DNA from: Candidatus Woesearchaeota archaeon
Lineage (GTDB): Archaea > Nanobdellota > Nanobdellia > Woesearchaeales > JAGVYF01
Assembly (NCBI GenBank): GCA_016211195.1
Contig: JACQSS010000006.1
Coordinates: 1 to 46,473 of the forward strand
Direction of reading: 5' to 3'
Length of the DNA stretch: 46,473 bases
Positions 25,719-33,495 of this stretch are shown here, in pieces. Every line of letters begins with the position of its first letter. Within the stretch, counting starts at the first letter, position 1. The notes under the pieces are model-generated. The model made no database searches, was not told where the DNA came from, and worked only from the letters and a program-made list of their open reading frames with translations. Made by a program: the position numbers and the translations under genes.

Positions 25719-25728
25719 GTTTTTAAGA
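25719..25728 (-). promoter_or_regulatory. TATA box for tRNA-Phe
   Basis: CTTAAAAACC on the minus strand is centred 30 nt before the tRNA 5' end. Confidence 0.5.
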
Positions 25729-25742
25729 CTTTCTTTTCGGCA

Positions 25743-25907
25743 GGCTTCATCCAAAAAATCCGATTCGCTCTGGGTTGGCATCGGTTCGGCTCATCCTATA
25801 AACCGACTGAGTGGCACCTTCCCGTATGGAGCGACCCCTTCCGCTTGTCCATGTTACCCATTCTTTAGCCTCACAAAAATGATGCCAACCAATTTTTGGA
25901 TGGAGCC
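25743..25907 (+). repeat. Inverted-repeat element, copy A (165 bp)
   Basis: The ends are inverted repeats: GGCTTCATCCAAAAA at the left, and GGCTCCATCCAAAAA when the right end is read on the other strand (one mismatch). Inside lies a perfect 10-bp inverted pair, GGTTGGCATC at 25773-25782 and GATGCCAACC at 25881-25890. A 23-nt block at 25772-25794 is identical, in reverse, to copy B at 37245-37267. It holds no ORF of note and lies just upstream of tRNA-Phe. It could be a MITE-like element or a structured RNA gene. Confidence 0.75.
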
Positions 25908-25933
25908 TTTTCGGCATTGACAAGTCCCGATGA

Positions 25934-26521
25934 CTATCCCACCATCAGCAACATGAGCTTGTTGATATCAGCAAAAGCCTTGTCCGTTAGCTTATCCTGC
26001 TTTTTGACGAGGTTCCGATACACACCGTCAATGAACAATGCATTCATCTTCCATTTCGAGAAAACCTCACTACGGGAGAAGATATAGTGCTGATGGGCCA
26101 TATGGGAGAGTGCTACGCTGCAGAATGCAGCGACAGCAAGTGAATTGTCTGACCCAAGCCCGACAAGGAGAAAAGGAGCTGCTGCTGAGGCTGCATACCA
26201 TCCAAAATGTGAAAAGGGGCGAAGTTGTTCATGACCATCCAGTGGAAGGATTGTCCTCAAATCTTCCAGCTTTGGCACAAAATCCTTCTTATAGAGGTAG
26301 AACCGCAACGGATTTAATTTGCACAGATAAGGTTCATATGTTGTCCTATAATCTTTTTCCAGTGAGCAGACGAGAGGAAATGCACCGTGGTGTGCCGTAT
26401 CAAGATAGGTGTATTGTTCTGCTGCTGCAAAGGCATTGGTGTATGCACACCGAAGCTCCTGAGCACTTAACGAACTGGATGCGATAATTTTTTCGTAGAG
26501 CGTCTCAGATGTATTCTTCAT
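25934..26521 (-). CDS. Hypothetical protein with a hydrophobic segment
   Basis: I do not recognise this 195-residue protein. It has a helical N-terminal half with several Tyr and Cys residues, a hydrophobic Ala/Leu-rich stretch at about residues 105-140 (AASAAAPFLLVGLG, VAAFCSVALS) that could be one or two membrane helices, and a basic C-terminal helix. The ATG at 26521 overlaps the upstream OB-fold gene by 17 nt; another ATG lies at 26524. It is the last gene of the run that includes glyS and the SSB-like gene. Confidence 0.65.
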   Translation of the reverse strand: MKNTSETLYEKIIASSSLSAQELRCAYTNAFAAAEQYTYLDTAHHGAFPLVCSLEKDYRTTYEPYLCKLNPLRFYLYKKDFVPKLEDLRTILPLDGHEQLRPFSHFGWYAASAAAPFLLVGLGSDNSLAVAAFCSVALSHMAHQHYIFSRSEVFSKWKMNALFIDGVYRNLVKKQDKLTDKAFADINKLMLLMVG

Positions 26522-26876
26522 CATCCATCGGTCTGTCTTCATGCTCCTCAGGTGCAGGCGGTGCTGGTGCTTTCACATCTCCTGCTACCTTCCCAGTGAC
26601 CTCCATCTTGCCGAATTTGCCTGCAGAGAGCTGCAGCTCACCTTGCCACTCCTTGACATAGCCGTTTGTAATCTGGACAATGTCACCGACGTTAATAGCA
26701 TCCACCTCATCGTTCCAGAGCGTTAACTTCACCTGGCCCGAATCATCCTTCACGATTGCATTACAGACACGGCCGTCCTTGCCGAATTTTGAGAACGTAC
26801 GAATCGAATCCTTGCTGACTACTTCTACAGTCACGTCGACTTTCCCCTGATTTGATTGAAGTTCCTTTATTTTCAT
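26505..26876 (-). CDS. OB-fold single-stranded DNA-binding protein (SSB/RPA-like)
   Basis: The 123-residue protein has one OB-fold at about residues 1-95 (VTVEVVSKDSIRTF, VCNAIVKDDSGQVKLTLW, INVGDIVQITNGYV), as in short archaeal SSB and SOSS-B-like proteins, followed by a Pro/Ala linker and an acidic tail ending DDEEYI. The tail resembles the acidic C-terminus through which bacterial SSB recruits partners. It probably binds single-stranded DNA in replication or repair, though RNA binding is possible. The gene begins 1 nt after glyS. Confidence 0.8.
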   Translation of the reverse strand: MKIKELQSNQGKVDVTVEVVSKDSIRTFSKFGKDGRVCNAIVKDDSGQVKLTLWNDEVDAINVGDIVQITNGYVKEWQGELQLSAGKFGKMEVTGKVAGDVKAPAPPAPEEHEDRPMDDEEYI

Positions 26877-26877
26877 G

Positions 26878-28386
26878 CTACATCACCTTTCCCTGCCCCT
26901 CAAATGGAGCGCCGTCAAAGAGTGCACCAAGGACACGGAGCACGTCTTGCTCCGCAATGCGGATCTGCCTGCCCGAGTCCCTATCCCGTAAGGTTACCTC
27001 TTTCTTTGTGAGAGAATCGTAATCAACAGTTATGCAGAAGGGCGTTCCTGTTTCATCTTCACGGAGATACCGGCGACCGATGGTCCCGCTCTCGTCATAC
27101 TTTGCAACATACACCTTGCTTATGGTTGCATAAAGCTGCTGCGCGTGCTCAGCCAGCCCATCTTTTTTCATCAGGGGCAAAACTGCGACTTTAACTGGAG
27201 CAAGCACATAAGGAACCTTGAACATGGGTTTGCCTTCACCCTTTTCAGCAGCCTGATAGAAAAGGTCCATGACCGCAAAGGCAGGTCTGTCTGTGCCAAA
27301 TGCGATTTCGAGTATGTGCGGATGCATCTTGCCCCCTTCTTCTGCCTGCACAGACAATATGACACCGGACTTTTTTTCGTGTTGCTGGAGGTCATAATCA
27401 GTTCTGTCATGCACACCGCAGCATTCAGTCCAACCAAAAGACTGTAGTTCAATTTCAACATCCCATGCATCATCTGCATAAAAAGCCTTTTCATCTGGGT
27501 GGTGCTGCCGCAGCCTGAGCTTGTTTTGTGGAATCCCCATCCCGATGAATAACTCGAATGCGAGATGGAGCAGCCAGGCGTATGCTTTGCTTTTCATATA
27601 TCCCCGCGTCATCGCCTCTTCGACAGAAAGCCATACTGGTGCCTTTTTATCTACTTGCAACTGATGTGACCAGAATGGGAGGATATTATTCTTAACGGAG
27701 TCATATGCCGCGAATGTATTTTTCTGATGGGGAAACAGGAAGAGTTGCCCTTCAGCTTGTGTGAATTCCCTGCACCGCAGCAGATGCTGTCTTGGGGAAA
27801 TCTCGTTGCGATATGCTTTTCCAATCTGGAACACGCCAAATGGCAGTTTCTTACGGAAATGGTCATAATACCGGAGGAACGGAAGATATGTTGTTGTCGC
27901 TGTCTCTGGCCTGTTATAAGCTTCTGTGTCTACTCCGATGGTCGTGCGCATCATCAGGTTATGCTTGATAATGCGCTCTTCAAATGGGCCTTTGCAATTT
28001 GGGCATTTCATCTGCTTTTCCTTGACCAAAGAAAGCAGCTCATCATCATTAGTGCACTGAGGCGCATCCGGGAAAAACTCATGGATAAGCACATCTGCAC
28101 GGAACGCTGCCTTACAATTATAGCATTTAATCATTGGGTCGGTAAAGCCACCAAGGTGCCCGGAGGCTTCCCAGACCTCCTTCTGCATGACTGTCGGGCA
28201 TTCCACTTCCCAGAACTCATTGCGCTGGAAGATGTGACGGATAGCCTGCTCTATGTTATGCTTAAGCAGTTTCCCGTTTGGACCATAAGTATAGAACCCG
28301 GCAAGCCCCCCGTAAATCTCAGGGCTTGGACCCCAGACAAACCCTTTCTGCTGGAGAAAACTCATGAATTCCTTTGTATCAGCCAT
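26878..28386 (-). CDS. glyS: Glycyl-tRNA synthetase, class II alpha2 type
   Basis: This enzyme charges tRNA-Gly with glycine in the cytoplasm. The 502-residue protein shows the typical N-terminus (GFVWGPSPEIYGGLAGFYTYGPNG), the EVECPTVM segment, an inserted CxxC pair zinc-like module (CYNCKAAF and CPNCKGPF), motif 2 with FQIGKAYRNEISPRQHLLRCREFTQAE, and the C-terminal anticodon-binding domain (VAVLPLMKKDGLAEHA, GRRYLREDETGTPFCITVDY). Archaeal GlyRS is often near 570 residues, so this is a compact version. A TATA box inside the end of the upstream gene gives it its own promoter. Confidence 0.95.
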   Translation of the reverse strand: MADTKEFMSFLQQKGFVWGPSPEIYGGLAGFYTYGPNGKLLKHNIEQAIRHIFQRNEFWEVECPTVMQKEVWEASGHLGGFTDPMIKCYNCKAAFRADVLIHEFFPDAPQCTNDDELLSLVKEKQMKCPNCKGPFEERIIKHNLMMRTTIGVDTEAYNRPETATTTYLPFLRYYDHFRKKLPFGVFQIGKAYRNEISPRQHLLRCREFTQAEGQLFLFPHQKNTFAAYDSVKNNILPFWSHQLQVDKKAPVWLSVEEAMTRGYMKSKAYAWLLHLAFELFIGMGIPQNKLRLRQHHPDEKAFYADDAWDVEIELQSFGWTECCGVHDRTDYDLQQHEKKSGVILSVQAEEGGKMHPHILEIAFGTDRPAFAVMDLFYQAAEKGEGKPMFKVPYVLAPVKVAVLPLMKKDGLAEHAQQLYATISKVYVAKYDESGTIGRRYLREDETGTPFCITVDYDSLTKKEVTLRDRDSGRQIRIAEQDVLRVLGALFDGAPFEGQGKVM

Positions 28387-28405
28387 TGTGGGGAAAAACC
28401 AAGAA

Positions 28406-28419
28406 GCTTTATTTAAATG
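28406..28419 (-). promoter_or_regulatory. TATA box for glyS
   Basis: CATTTAAATAAAGC on the minus strand is centred 27 nt before the glyS ATG and overlaps the 3' end of the HAD-like gene. A leaderless glyS transcript is expected. Confidence 0.6.
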
Positions 28420-28867
28420 TTTGGTCGTTCACTTCCTGTAGATTCAGATACGGCGGCAAATCATCGGTCAGGTCAATCAACGCAAAGGAGAATGGCTCTT
28501 CCTGACCCATATAATATGGCACGTGGATGACTTTTATGCCGGCTGCAAGAGCGTCATCAAGGTCTCCTCCCCCGTCAGTGATGAAGACGGTTTTTTCTTT
28601 TGGCACGCCAAAGTCTGAGCAGATGCATTGAAAATCTTTGCAATGATTGACCATCTGTTCCCGCGCATACACCGCAGCGATGTTGTCCTGAACAGCAAGC
28701 CGTTCAATGGCTGGCAGGACACCATTTCTGAGTGGGGCATCGGTTGCAATGACGAATGTCCTGTCTGCATACTTGTCCAGGAATTCATAAAAGCCATTGC
28801 GTGGAACGGCAGCATCTCCTGCAGCAACGATAGTGCCATGCAAGTCAAAGATTATCAGTTCAATCAT
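28409..28867 (-). CDS. HAD-superfamily protein with an altered catalytic motif
   Basis: The 152-residue protein has the HAD core: motif I FDLHGTIV at residues 7-14, motif II around VIATDAPLR, a motif III lysine in the VPKEKTVFI region and motif IV DGGGDLDDALAAGI. In motif I the usual second Asp (DxD), which acts as general acid/base in phosphatases, is His10. The enzyme may therefore be a poor phosphatase, have another activity, or use the His instead. There is no clear cap domain, which fits a small HAD acting on large substrates. It lies 26 nt after the nucleotidyltransferase gene and 22 nt before glyS. Confidence 0.78.
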   Translation of the reverse strand: MIELIIFDLHGTIVAAGDAAVPRNGFYEFLDKYADRTFVIATDAPLRNGVLPAIERLAVQDNIAAVYAREQMVNHCKDFQCICSDFGVPKEKTVFITDGGGDLDDALAAGIKVIHVPYYMGQEEPFSFALIDLTDDLPPYLNLQEVNDQTFK

Positions 28868-28893
28868 GCCACAACGAAAAGAGGTTCACTACT

Positions 28894-29700
28894 TCAATGT
28901 TTCTCTATAAAGAGTCGCATATGCTCAACAAAATCATAGGCTTCCTTGTACAATTCTTCATATTCTTTCCCGTGAACTTCTTTCTTTTCACGGTGAAGGA
29001 TTGCCTTTGAGAGTGCATAGAACTTCGCTGGGACATGTGCATGCTTCTTGTTCATGAGACCTGGCCTGACCAGCTTATCCTGCATCATGTCTGCTATGTG
29101 TTCCGGCGACGGCGGGACTGCACCAAGCTTCATCAAGGCTGCATGAGCAGCGTCAATGACTGCCCAGTAGAGGTCAAGGGTTGCCTGCATCAGATGCCAC
29201 CTGCTGTTAACCAATGTTCTGGGCGCCCTGCCATAATAGGTCCAGACACTTTCCTGTGTCGGCCTGATACGGCCCATGAACAGCAACGCCTGCAATGGAT
29301 CAAAGAAGCCTGTATCGACGACTGCAATCCCATCACGCAGGATATTGATGGCAACTGGATCTGAATTCCGGACATAATCCCAGAATGCGGACAGTTTGAG
29401 GGTAGTGACGTGAAGACGCGGGCTTGTGTCAACGATGATTTTCTCGACAATGATACGATATGCCTCAACAATCTCCGGTGTGAGGCGCATGGAGACATCA
29501 TCAACAATGACCATGATGTCGATGTCATTGTATTTTTCTTTCTGGAAGGAGCGTGCAACGGAGCCAAAAATCACCACAGCCTTAAGAAATTCCTTGAATT
29601 CAGTATAGAGGCGCTTTGCAAACTCATACGCAGTCTTCATGTCCTCTTCCCTGTATTTGGAAACGTTCTTGTGCACGGTCTTTTTGAGGTCAAACTGCAT
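28894..29700 (-). CDS. Nucleotidyltransferase (pol beta/MNT type) with helical C-terminal domain
   Basis: The 268-residue protein has the minimal nucleotidyltransferase signature VIFGSVARSFQKEKYNDIDIMVIVD (GSxxR then DxD) at about residues 43-66. The C-terminal 150 residues are helical and may form a HEPN-like domain, the usual partner of such NTases. These proteins transfer nucleotides to proteins, RNAs or drugs; the substrate is unknown. There is no separate small toxin ORF next to it, so a classic MNT/HEPN toxin-antitoxin pair is not evident. It is probably the first gene of an operon with the HAD-like gene. Confidence 0.78.
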   Translation of the reverse strand: MQFDLKKTVHKNVSKYREEDMKTAYEFAKRLYTEFKEFLKAVVIFGSVARSFQKEKYNDIDIMVIVDDVSMRLTPEIVEAYRIIVEKIIVDTSPRLHVTTLKLSAFWDYVRNSDPVAINILRDGIAVVDTGFFDPLQALLFMGRIRPTQESVWTYYGRAPRTLVNSRWHLMQATLDLYWAVIDAAHAALMKLGAVPPSPEHIADMMQDKLVRPGLMNKKHAHVPAKFYALSKAILHREKKEVHGKEYEELYKEAYDFVEHMRLFIEKH

Positions 29701-29721
29701 ATGTCTCTCGAGGGGAAGTGA

Positions 29722-29731
29722 CTATATTAAG
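29722..29731 (-). promoter_or_regulatory. TATA box for the nucleotidyltransferase gene
   Basis: CTTAATATAG on the minus strand is centred 27 nt before the ATG at 29700. Confidence 0.55.
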
Positions 29732-29756
29732 ATTTGTAACTATTAGAGAATAGGAA

Positions 29757-31334
29757 CTATAATAACCGTATCTCGTCATACTCCTTGTTGCTGGATGCAA
29801 GCAGCCGCGGCAGAAACCGGTCTTTCAATGCCACATATTCTGGCCGTGTCGTGTGCTGTAGGACGACGGCTCCCAGTTCGTAATTGACCAGCAATCGCGC
29901 AAAGCGCTCAGCATGAAACTGTGCACCTTCTTGACCTTTCTTTGCCAAAGCGAGCAAGGCTGAGCCGACAAGCTGTTCCATCTCTCCGAGCATACGCGTG
30001 GACCTCTCTGGAGAAAGGCGCCTCTTCAGCCCGCCCGTGTAATAGCCAAGCGCCGCTTTCCAGCCGCCTTTCCCGACGAGCTTGAGGGCAGTGAGTGCCT
30101 GTATCTGGGACGTCCCTTCATAAATAGGGAACACCAGTGCATCGCGTGCGAATTGCTCAACGAGATAATCTTTCATGAAACCGCTGCCACCGTGCACCTG
30201 CACAGCCAGCCTGCAGAGACGGACACATTCCTCAGCCAGGTAATATTTAGACAGCAGTGTCAATGTCCGTGCGCGCCGTTCGTACATTTCAGGCTGATGG
30301 GTCTTCATGTCAACACAGTATGCCGCTTCATAGAGCAGGGAACGCATGCCGAGCAATGTCAGAGACATATCCTCGAGCAGATTAGCCATTGCCGGGAGTT
30401 CCCTGAGGCTTTTGCCAAACTGATGACGCTCTTTTGCATAGCGCTGTGCTTCGATAACAGCAGCTTGTGCCACCCCAAGCGCCTGTGCGCAGACACCAAG
30501 CCGGGCACTGTACATAAGATGGAGCATTTGCTCAAGGCCAGCACCTTTCTTGCCAACAAGATGCGCAACTGCATTATCATAAACAATTGTTCCGGTCAAC
30601 GATGCATGCAACCCCAGTTTCTCTTCAACCTTGGTATTCTGCACTTTTCCGGCATTCTCAGCAGACGAGACAAGATACATGCTCAGTCCCTTCATCGTCC
30701 CATGCGTTTCCTTAAACGTCTCTGCGTCGCGTGCGAGCACAAGATGGACGGTCGCATCGCAATTTGAGATGAATTGCTTGTTGCCTGACAGGAAGATACC
30801 TTGTTCTGTCTGGACTGCTTTCGTAATGATCTGCCGCAGGTCGCTTCCTGCTCCGGACTCTGTCAAGACCATTGCACCTATCTCTGAACCATCCAGCAAG
30901 CCGGGCACATGGTTATCATATAATTCCTGCCCACCAAACAAATCAATGGTTTCCGCAACCCCGTCGCTTAAGCCATAACGCACCATGAGGGCTGGATCTG
31001 CCTGTGCCATCAATTCATAGACGGCCATTGACGTAAAGAATGGGAAATGCAACGTTTTCATGAGCGTCATGCCGATAAAGCCTGCTTCGGCAAGCTCTTT
31101 GTACGCTTGCGCAATCCCGGGAGCAAGCCCTTTTGCGTATCGATCATTCTCACTGACACCAGTGCTAAATTTGCCTGCGAGGTCTCCTGCCAATTCACAA
31201 AGAAGCGCGCAGTCATCCAGCGTCTTATCATTGTAATGACAGAGGATACCGGGCAGGTACGCACTTTTCTCCATCATCCAGACAAGGTCTTCATTGACCT
31301 TGTAGAGATTCTTTTTCTTCCTGACTGCGACCAC
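29757..31334 (-). CDS. Acyl-CoA dehydrogenase family flavoprotein
   Basis: The 525-residue protein is a full-length acyl-CoA dehydrogenase, which oxidises an acyl thioester to the 2-enoyl form with FAD. Visible are the FAD/substrate motifs (VLTESGAGSDL, GNKQFISN), the Arg-containing ARLGVCAQALGVAQAA helix, RHQFGKSL, QVHGGSGF and the catalytic base Glu406 in IYEGTSQIQ. An extra C-terminal helical region follows, as in very-long-chain or AidB-like forms. It starts at a GTG with a TATA box about 27 nt upstream. No thiolase, hydratase or electron-transfer flavoprotein gene lies nearby, so its pathway is unclear; acquisition from bacteria is likely but not shown here. Confidence 0.88.
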   Translation of the reverse strand: MVAVRKKKNLYKVNEDLVWMMEKSAYLPGILCHYNDKTLDDCALLCELAGDLAGKFSTGVSENDRYAKGLAPGIAQAYKELAEAGFIGMTLMKTLHFPFFTSMAVYELMAQADPALMVRYGLSDGVAETIDLFGGQELYDNHVPGLLDGSEIGAMVLTESGAGSDLRQIITKAVQTEQGIFLSGNKQFISNCDATVHLVLARDAETFKETHGTMKGLSMYLVSSAENAGKVQNTKVEEKLGLHASLTGTIVYDNAVAHLVGKKGAGLEQMLHLMYSARLGVCAQALGVAQAAVIEAQRYAKERHQFGKSLRELPAMANLLEDMSLTLLGMRSLLYEAAYCVDMKTHQPEMYERRARTLTLLSKYYLAEECVRLCRLAVQVHGGSGFMKDYLVEQFARDALVFPIYEGTSQIQALTALKLVGKGGWKAALGYYTGGLKRRLSPERSTRMLGEMEQLVGSALLALAKKGQEGAQFHAERFARLLVNYELGAVVLQHTTRPEYVALKDRFLPRLLASSNKEYDEIRLL

Positions 31335-31352
31335 AGAAAATCCATGATGTCT

Positions 31353-31364
31353 GGTTATAAAAAA
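31353..31364 (-). promoter_or_regulatory. TATA box for the acyl-CoA dehydrogenase gene
   Basis: TTTTTTATAACC on the minus strand lies about 25 nt before the GTG start at 31334, directly after the S-layer-like gene's stop. Its T-run could also help terminate the upstream transcript. Confidence 0.5.
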
Positions 31365-31365
31365 G

Positions 31366-33465
31366 TTACTGCGAGATCACCAATTTTACTGTGCCAAGCA
31401 TCTGTGTCTGTGGATAATCTATCTTCAGGTCCTTTTTGGTGGAGCCAGAGACCTCATAGACAGCCCCATAAGCCGTCATGCCCTTGAGAAGGTCTGTACC
31501 GACGCTTTCAAGATGCAATCCGTTCTGATCGGGGACAGTCAGCGTTATCTCACTTCCCTTCGTAACCGTTACTTTCATCACTTCGTCGCCAGACGATTCT
31601 TTCAGATTGTTCGCGGCAGTAGTCAACAGGACGTCGTGAGTGCTCTTGCCTGAGATATCCTGCACGCCAAGGTCAATCATCAGGCCGCCTTCGGTGACAA
31701 TGATGACTTTATCAGTGCCCACATTACCGTTTCCGTTCAGGTCAACACCTATCTTGGTACCATTTGCCGGAACCGCAAAATTGAACGTCTTGCCGCTAAA
31801 GCTGAAGCTCCCTGCGCCTGCGCCGTTCCCATCAATATCATATGTTGCATCGCGCGTGACACCTGCAAGGTCCTTTATCTGCACTTTCTTATTATCCCGA
31901 TCCAGCGAGAGAAGCTGGTAGACATAGGTCAGTCCTTTCTCGGAATTTGAGTCCGTCAACACGAAATAGTCATCACGGGCGATGTTGCCCGCACTGTCTT
32001 CGGTGAAAACAAGGCTACGGCTGTCGTCGCCAAACCGGAACGTATTGGTGGAATCCATGAATGGTACCGTATAGCTCTTGCCTTGCGTATTCGTGAAACT
32101 CAACTCATAATTGCGGGCATTGCGATGACGGAGCTCAACGGTGCTTGTTTTCTGCTTTGCAAACCCATCATAGACAAGCCCCCAATTCGGCGCCAGCAAG
32201 CTCTCTGGTTCCAGAAGATGATTACGGACGTCTTCACCGACGGGCACATAGACATCATTTTCCGTCCCTTTGGCATCGGCGCGATATTTGAGGAGGTCTA
32301 TGTGCATCAAACCGCCACGACTGGTCGCCCGTATCATGACACGACCTCTGTCCAGCGAGATATCATCTACCCGGACATTACGCTCGAACTGATTATTACC
32401 CGCATCATTATCGGTTAGCTCCACTTGACCAGCGCCGATGAATAGCTCTACCCGATCATCTTCTTCATCATTAAGAATGTCCTTGACTGCGAGACTCAAT
32501 GCATCATCGACCTTAAAAAGGTCACCAATCCTCAAGTCAGGAGATGATTTGCCATTGACAGTAAGCCGTGCCTTGTTGTTCCGCGAATCAACAAGAGTTG
32601 CCTCTACCTCGTATTCCTTGTCTCCGCGCATGAACGTCTGACTGCTGCCCTCTACCAGCAGCGCACTATCGCTGCCACGCAATAATTTCAATGAGACTCC
32701 TTTCTTATCTGGATCAGTCTGTGCAGCAACAATAGTATAAGGTGTTCCAAAGAAGGACATGCGTACCCCAACCATATCATCAAGTCGGTTGTCAGTGCTT
32801 ATCCTGCTTTCGAACCCCCGCGCAAAGTCAATGACATATTCGAACAGGTCATCACCTTGCGTGAACTTGAGGTAATCTGCGACTTTATTAGCACGGTTTT
32901 TTTCATAGGCAAGCTTGCCGGATTCTATAGCATCGTCTGCATCGCCCCCAAAGCGTAGCAGGTATTTCATTTCAATCAAGCCATTTGGCCCGGACACCTT
33001 GGTTGTCGACAGTGCTTTAAGGTCATTCTCGCTCAGCACCTGCTTCCTGCTACCCAGGGCCTTGCCGACATAAATATCTTGGAAGAGGAACTCTTCTGCG
33101 CTGAGCTTTTTCTCAACGCATTGAGCATCCTTGCAGAGATCCGGACAGGTGATATTGTATATGGCTTTGCCCAGCACACATTTCTGGAGGACATTGCCTG
33201 CACAAGCATCTTTCTCGCACACAGGCTTTTTTTCCTGGGGCGTTTCCGCTTCCTCTTTTTCTGGTTCCTCTTCCTTCTCTTCCGTTGGAGCCATTTCCTT
33301 TGGTTTCTCTATTTTCTCGACTTTTTCTTCAGGCGCACCGACTTCGACTGGCTTCGCTACGTCCTGTTCTTCAACTTCAACAGGAATCTCTTCTTCTGCT
33401 TCGAAAAAGACGCAGCCACCAAGAAACAGCATGACGACAAAAAAGAAAAGAGACTTATGAAACAT
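31366..33465 (-). CDS. S-layer-like surface lipoprotein
   Basis: The 699-residue product has a lipoprotein signal peptide ending in a perfect lipobox (LFLGGC, lipidated Cys18). A Glu/Lys/Pro-rich spacer follows (about residues 22-80), then a small Cys-rich module with six cysteines (CEKDACAGNVLQKC...CPDLCKDAQC). Residues about 115-699 are beta-rich and contain pieces seen in archaeal S-layer proteins, such as MSFFGTPYTIVAAQ followed by alternating strands and LRIGDLF. The likely role is a lipid-anchored shell or surface protein. A TATA box about 45 nt upstream, inside the end of gatA, and a GGTGA about 10 nt before the ATG suggest independent, strong expression. Confidence 0.75.
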   Translation of the reverse strand: MFHKSLFFFVVMLFLGGCVFFEAEEEIPVEVEEQDVAKPVEVGAPEEKVEKIEKPKEMAPTEEKEEEPEKEEAETPQEKKPVCEKDACAGNVLQKCVLGKAIYNITCPDLCKDAQCVEKKLSAEEFLFQDIYVGKALGSRKQVLSENDLKALSTTKVSGPNGLIEMKYLLRFGGDADDAIESGKLAYEKNRANKVADYLKFTQGDDLFEYVIDFARGFESRISTDNRLDDMVGVRMSFFGTPYTIVAAQTDPDKKGVSLKLLRGSDSALLVEGSSQTFMRGDKEYEVEATLVDSRNNKARLTVNGKSSPDLRIGDLFKVDDALSLAVKDILNDEEDDRVELFIGAGQVELTDNDAGNNQFERNVRVDDISLDRGRVMIRATSRGGLMHIDLLKYRADAKGTENDVYVPVGEDVRNHLLEPESLLAPNWGLVYDGFAKQKTSTVELRHRNARNYELSFTNTQGKSYTVPFMDSTNTFRFGDDSRSLVFTEDSAGNIARDDYFVLTDSNSEKGLTYVYQLLSLDRDNKKVQIKDLAGVTRDATYDIDGNGAGAGSFSFSGKTFNFAVPANGTKIGVDLNGNGNVGTDKVIIVTEGGLMIDLGVQDISGKSTHDVLLTTAANNLKESSGDEVMKVTVTKGSEITLTVPDQNGLHLESVGTDLLKGMTAYGAVYEVSGSTKKDLKIDYPQTQMLGTVKLVISQ

Positions 33466-33495
33466 AGATAGTCACCCCAATTTGCATGCAACTGT

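Noticed and set aside
25743-25907. CRISPR repeat or tRNA-linked integration site
   Set aside because: There is no array of direct repeats with spacers, no duplicated tRNA 3' end and no integrase; the only repeat structure is the dispersed inverted-repeat element.
28894-29700. MNT/HEPN toxin-antitoxin pair
   Set aside because: Only one gene with the nucleotidyltransferase motif is present; there is no adjacent small HEPN toxin and no R-x4-6-H motif was found in its C-terminal half.
33079-33471. Plus-strand frame with Phe/Leu-rich sequence
   Set aside because: It is antisense to the Glu/Lys-rich spacer of the S-layer-like lipoprotein; the hydrophobicity comes from reversed GAA/AAG codons.
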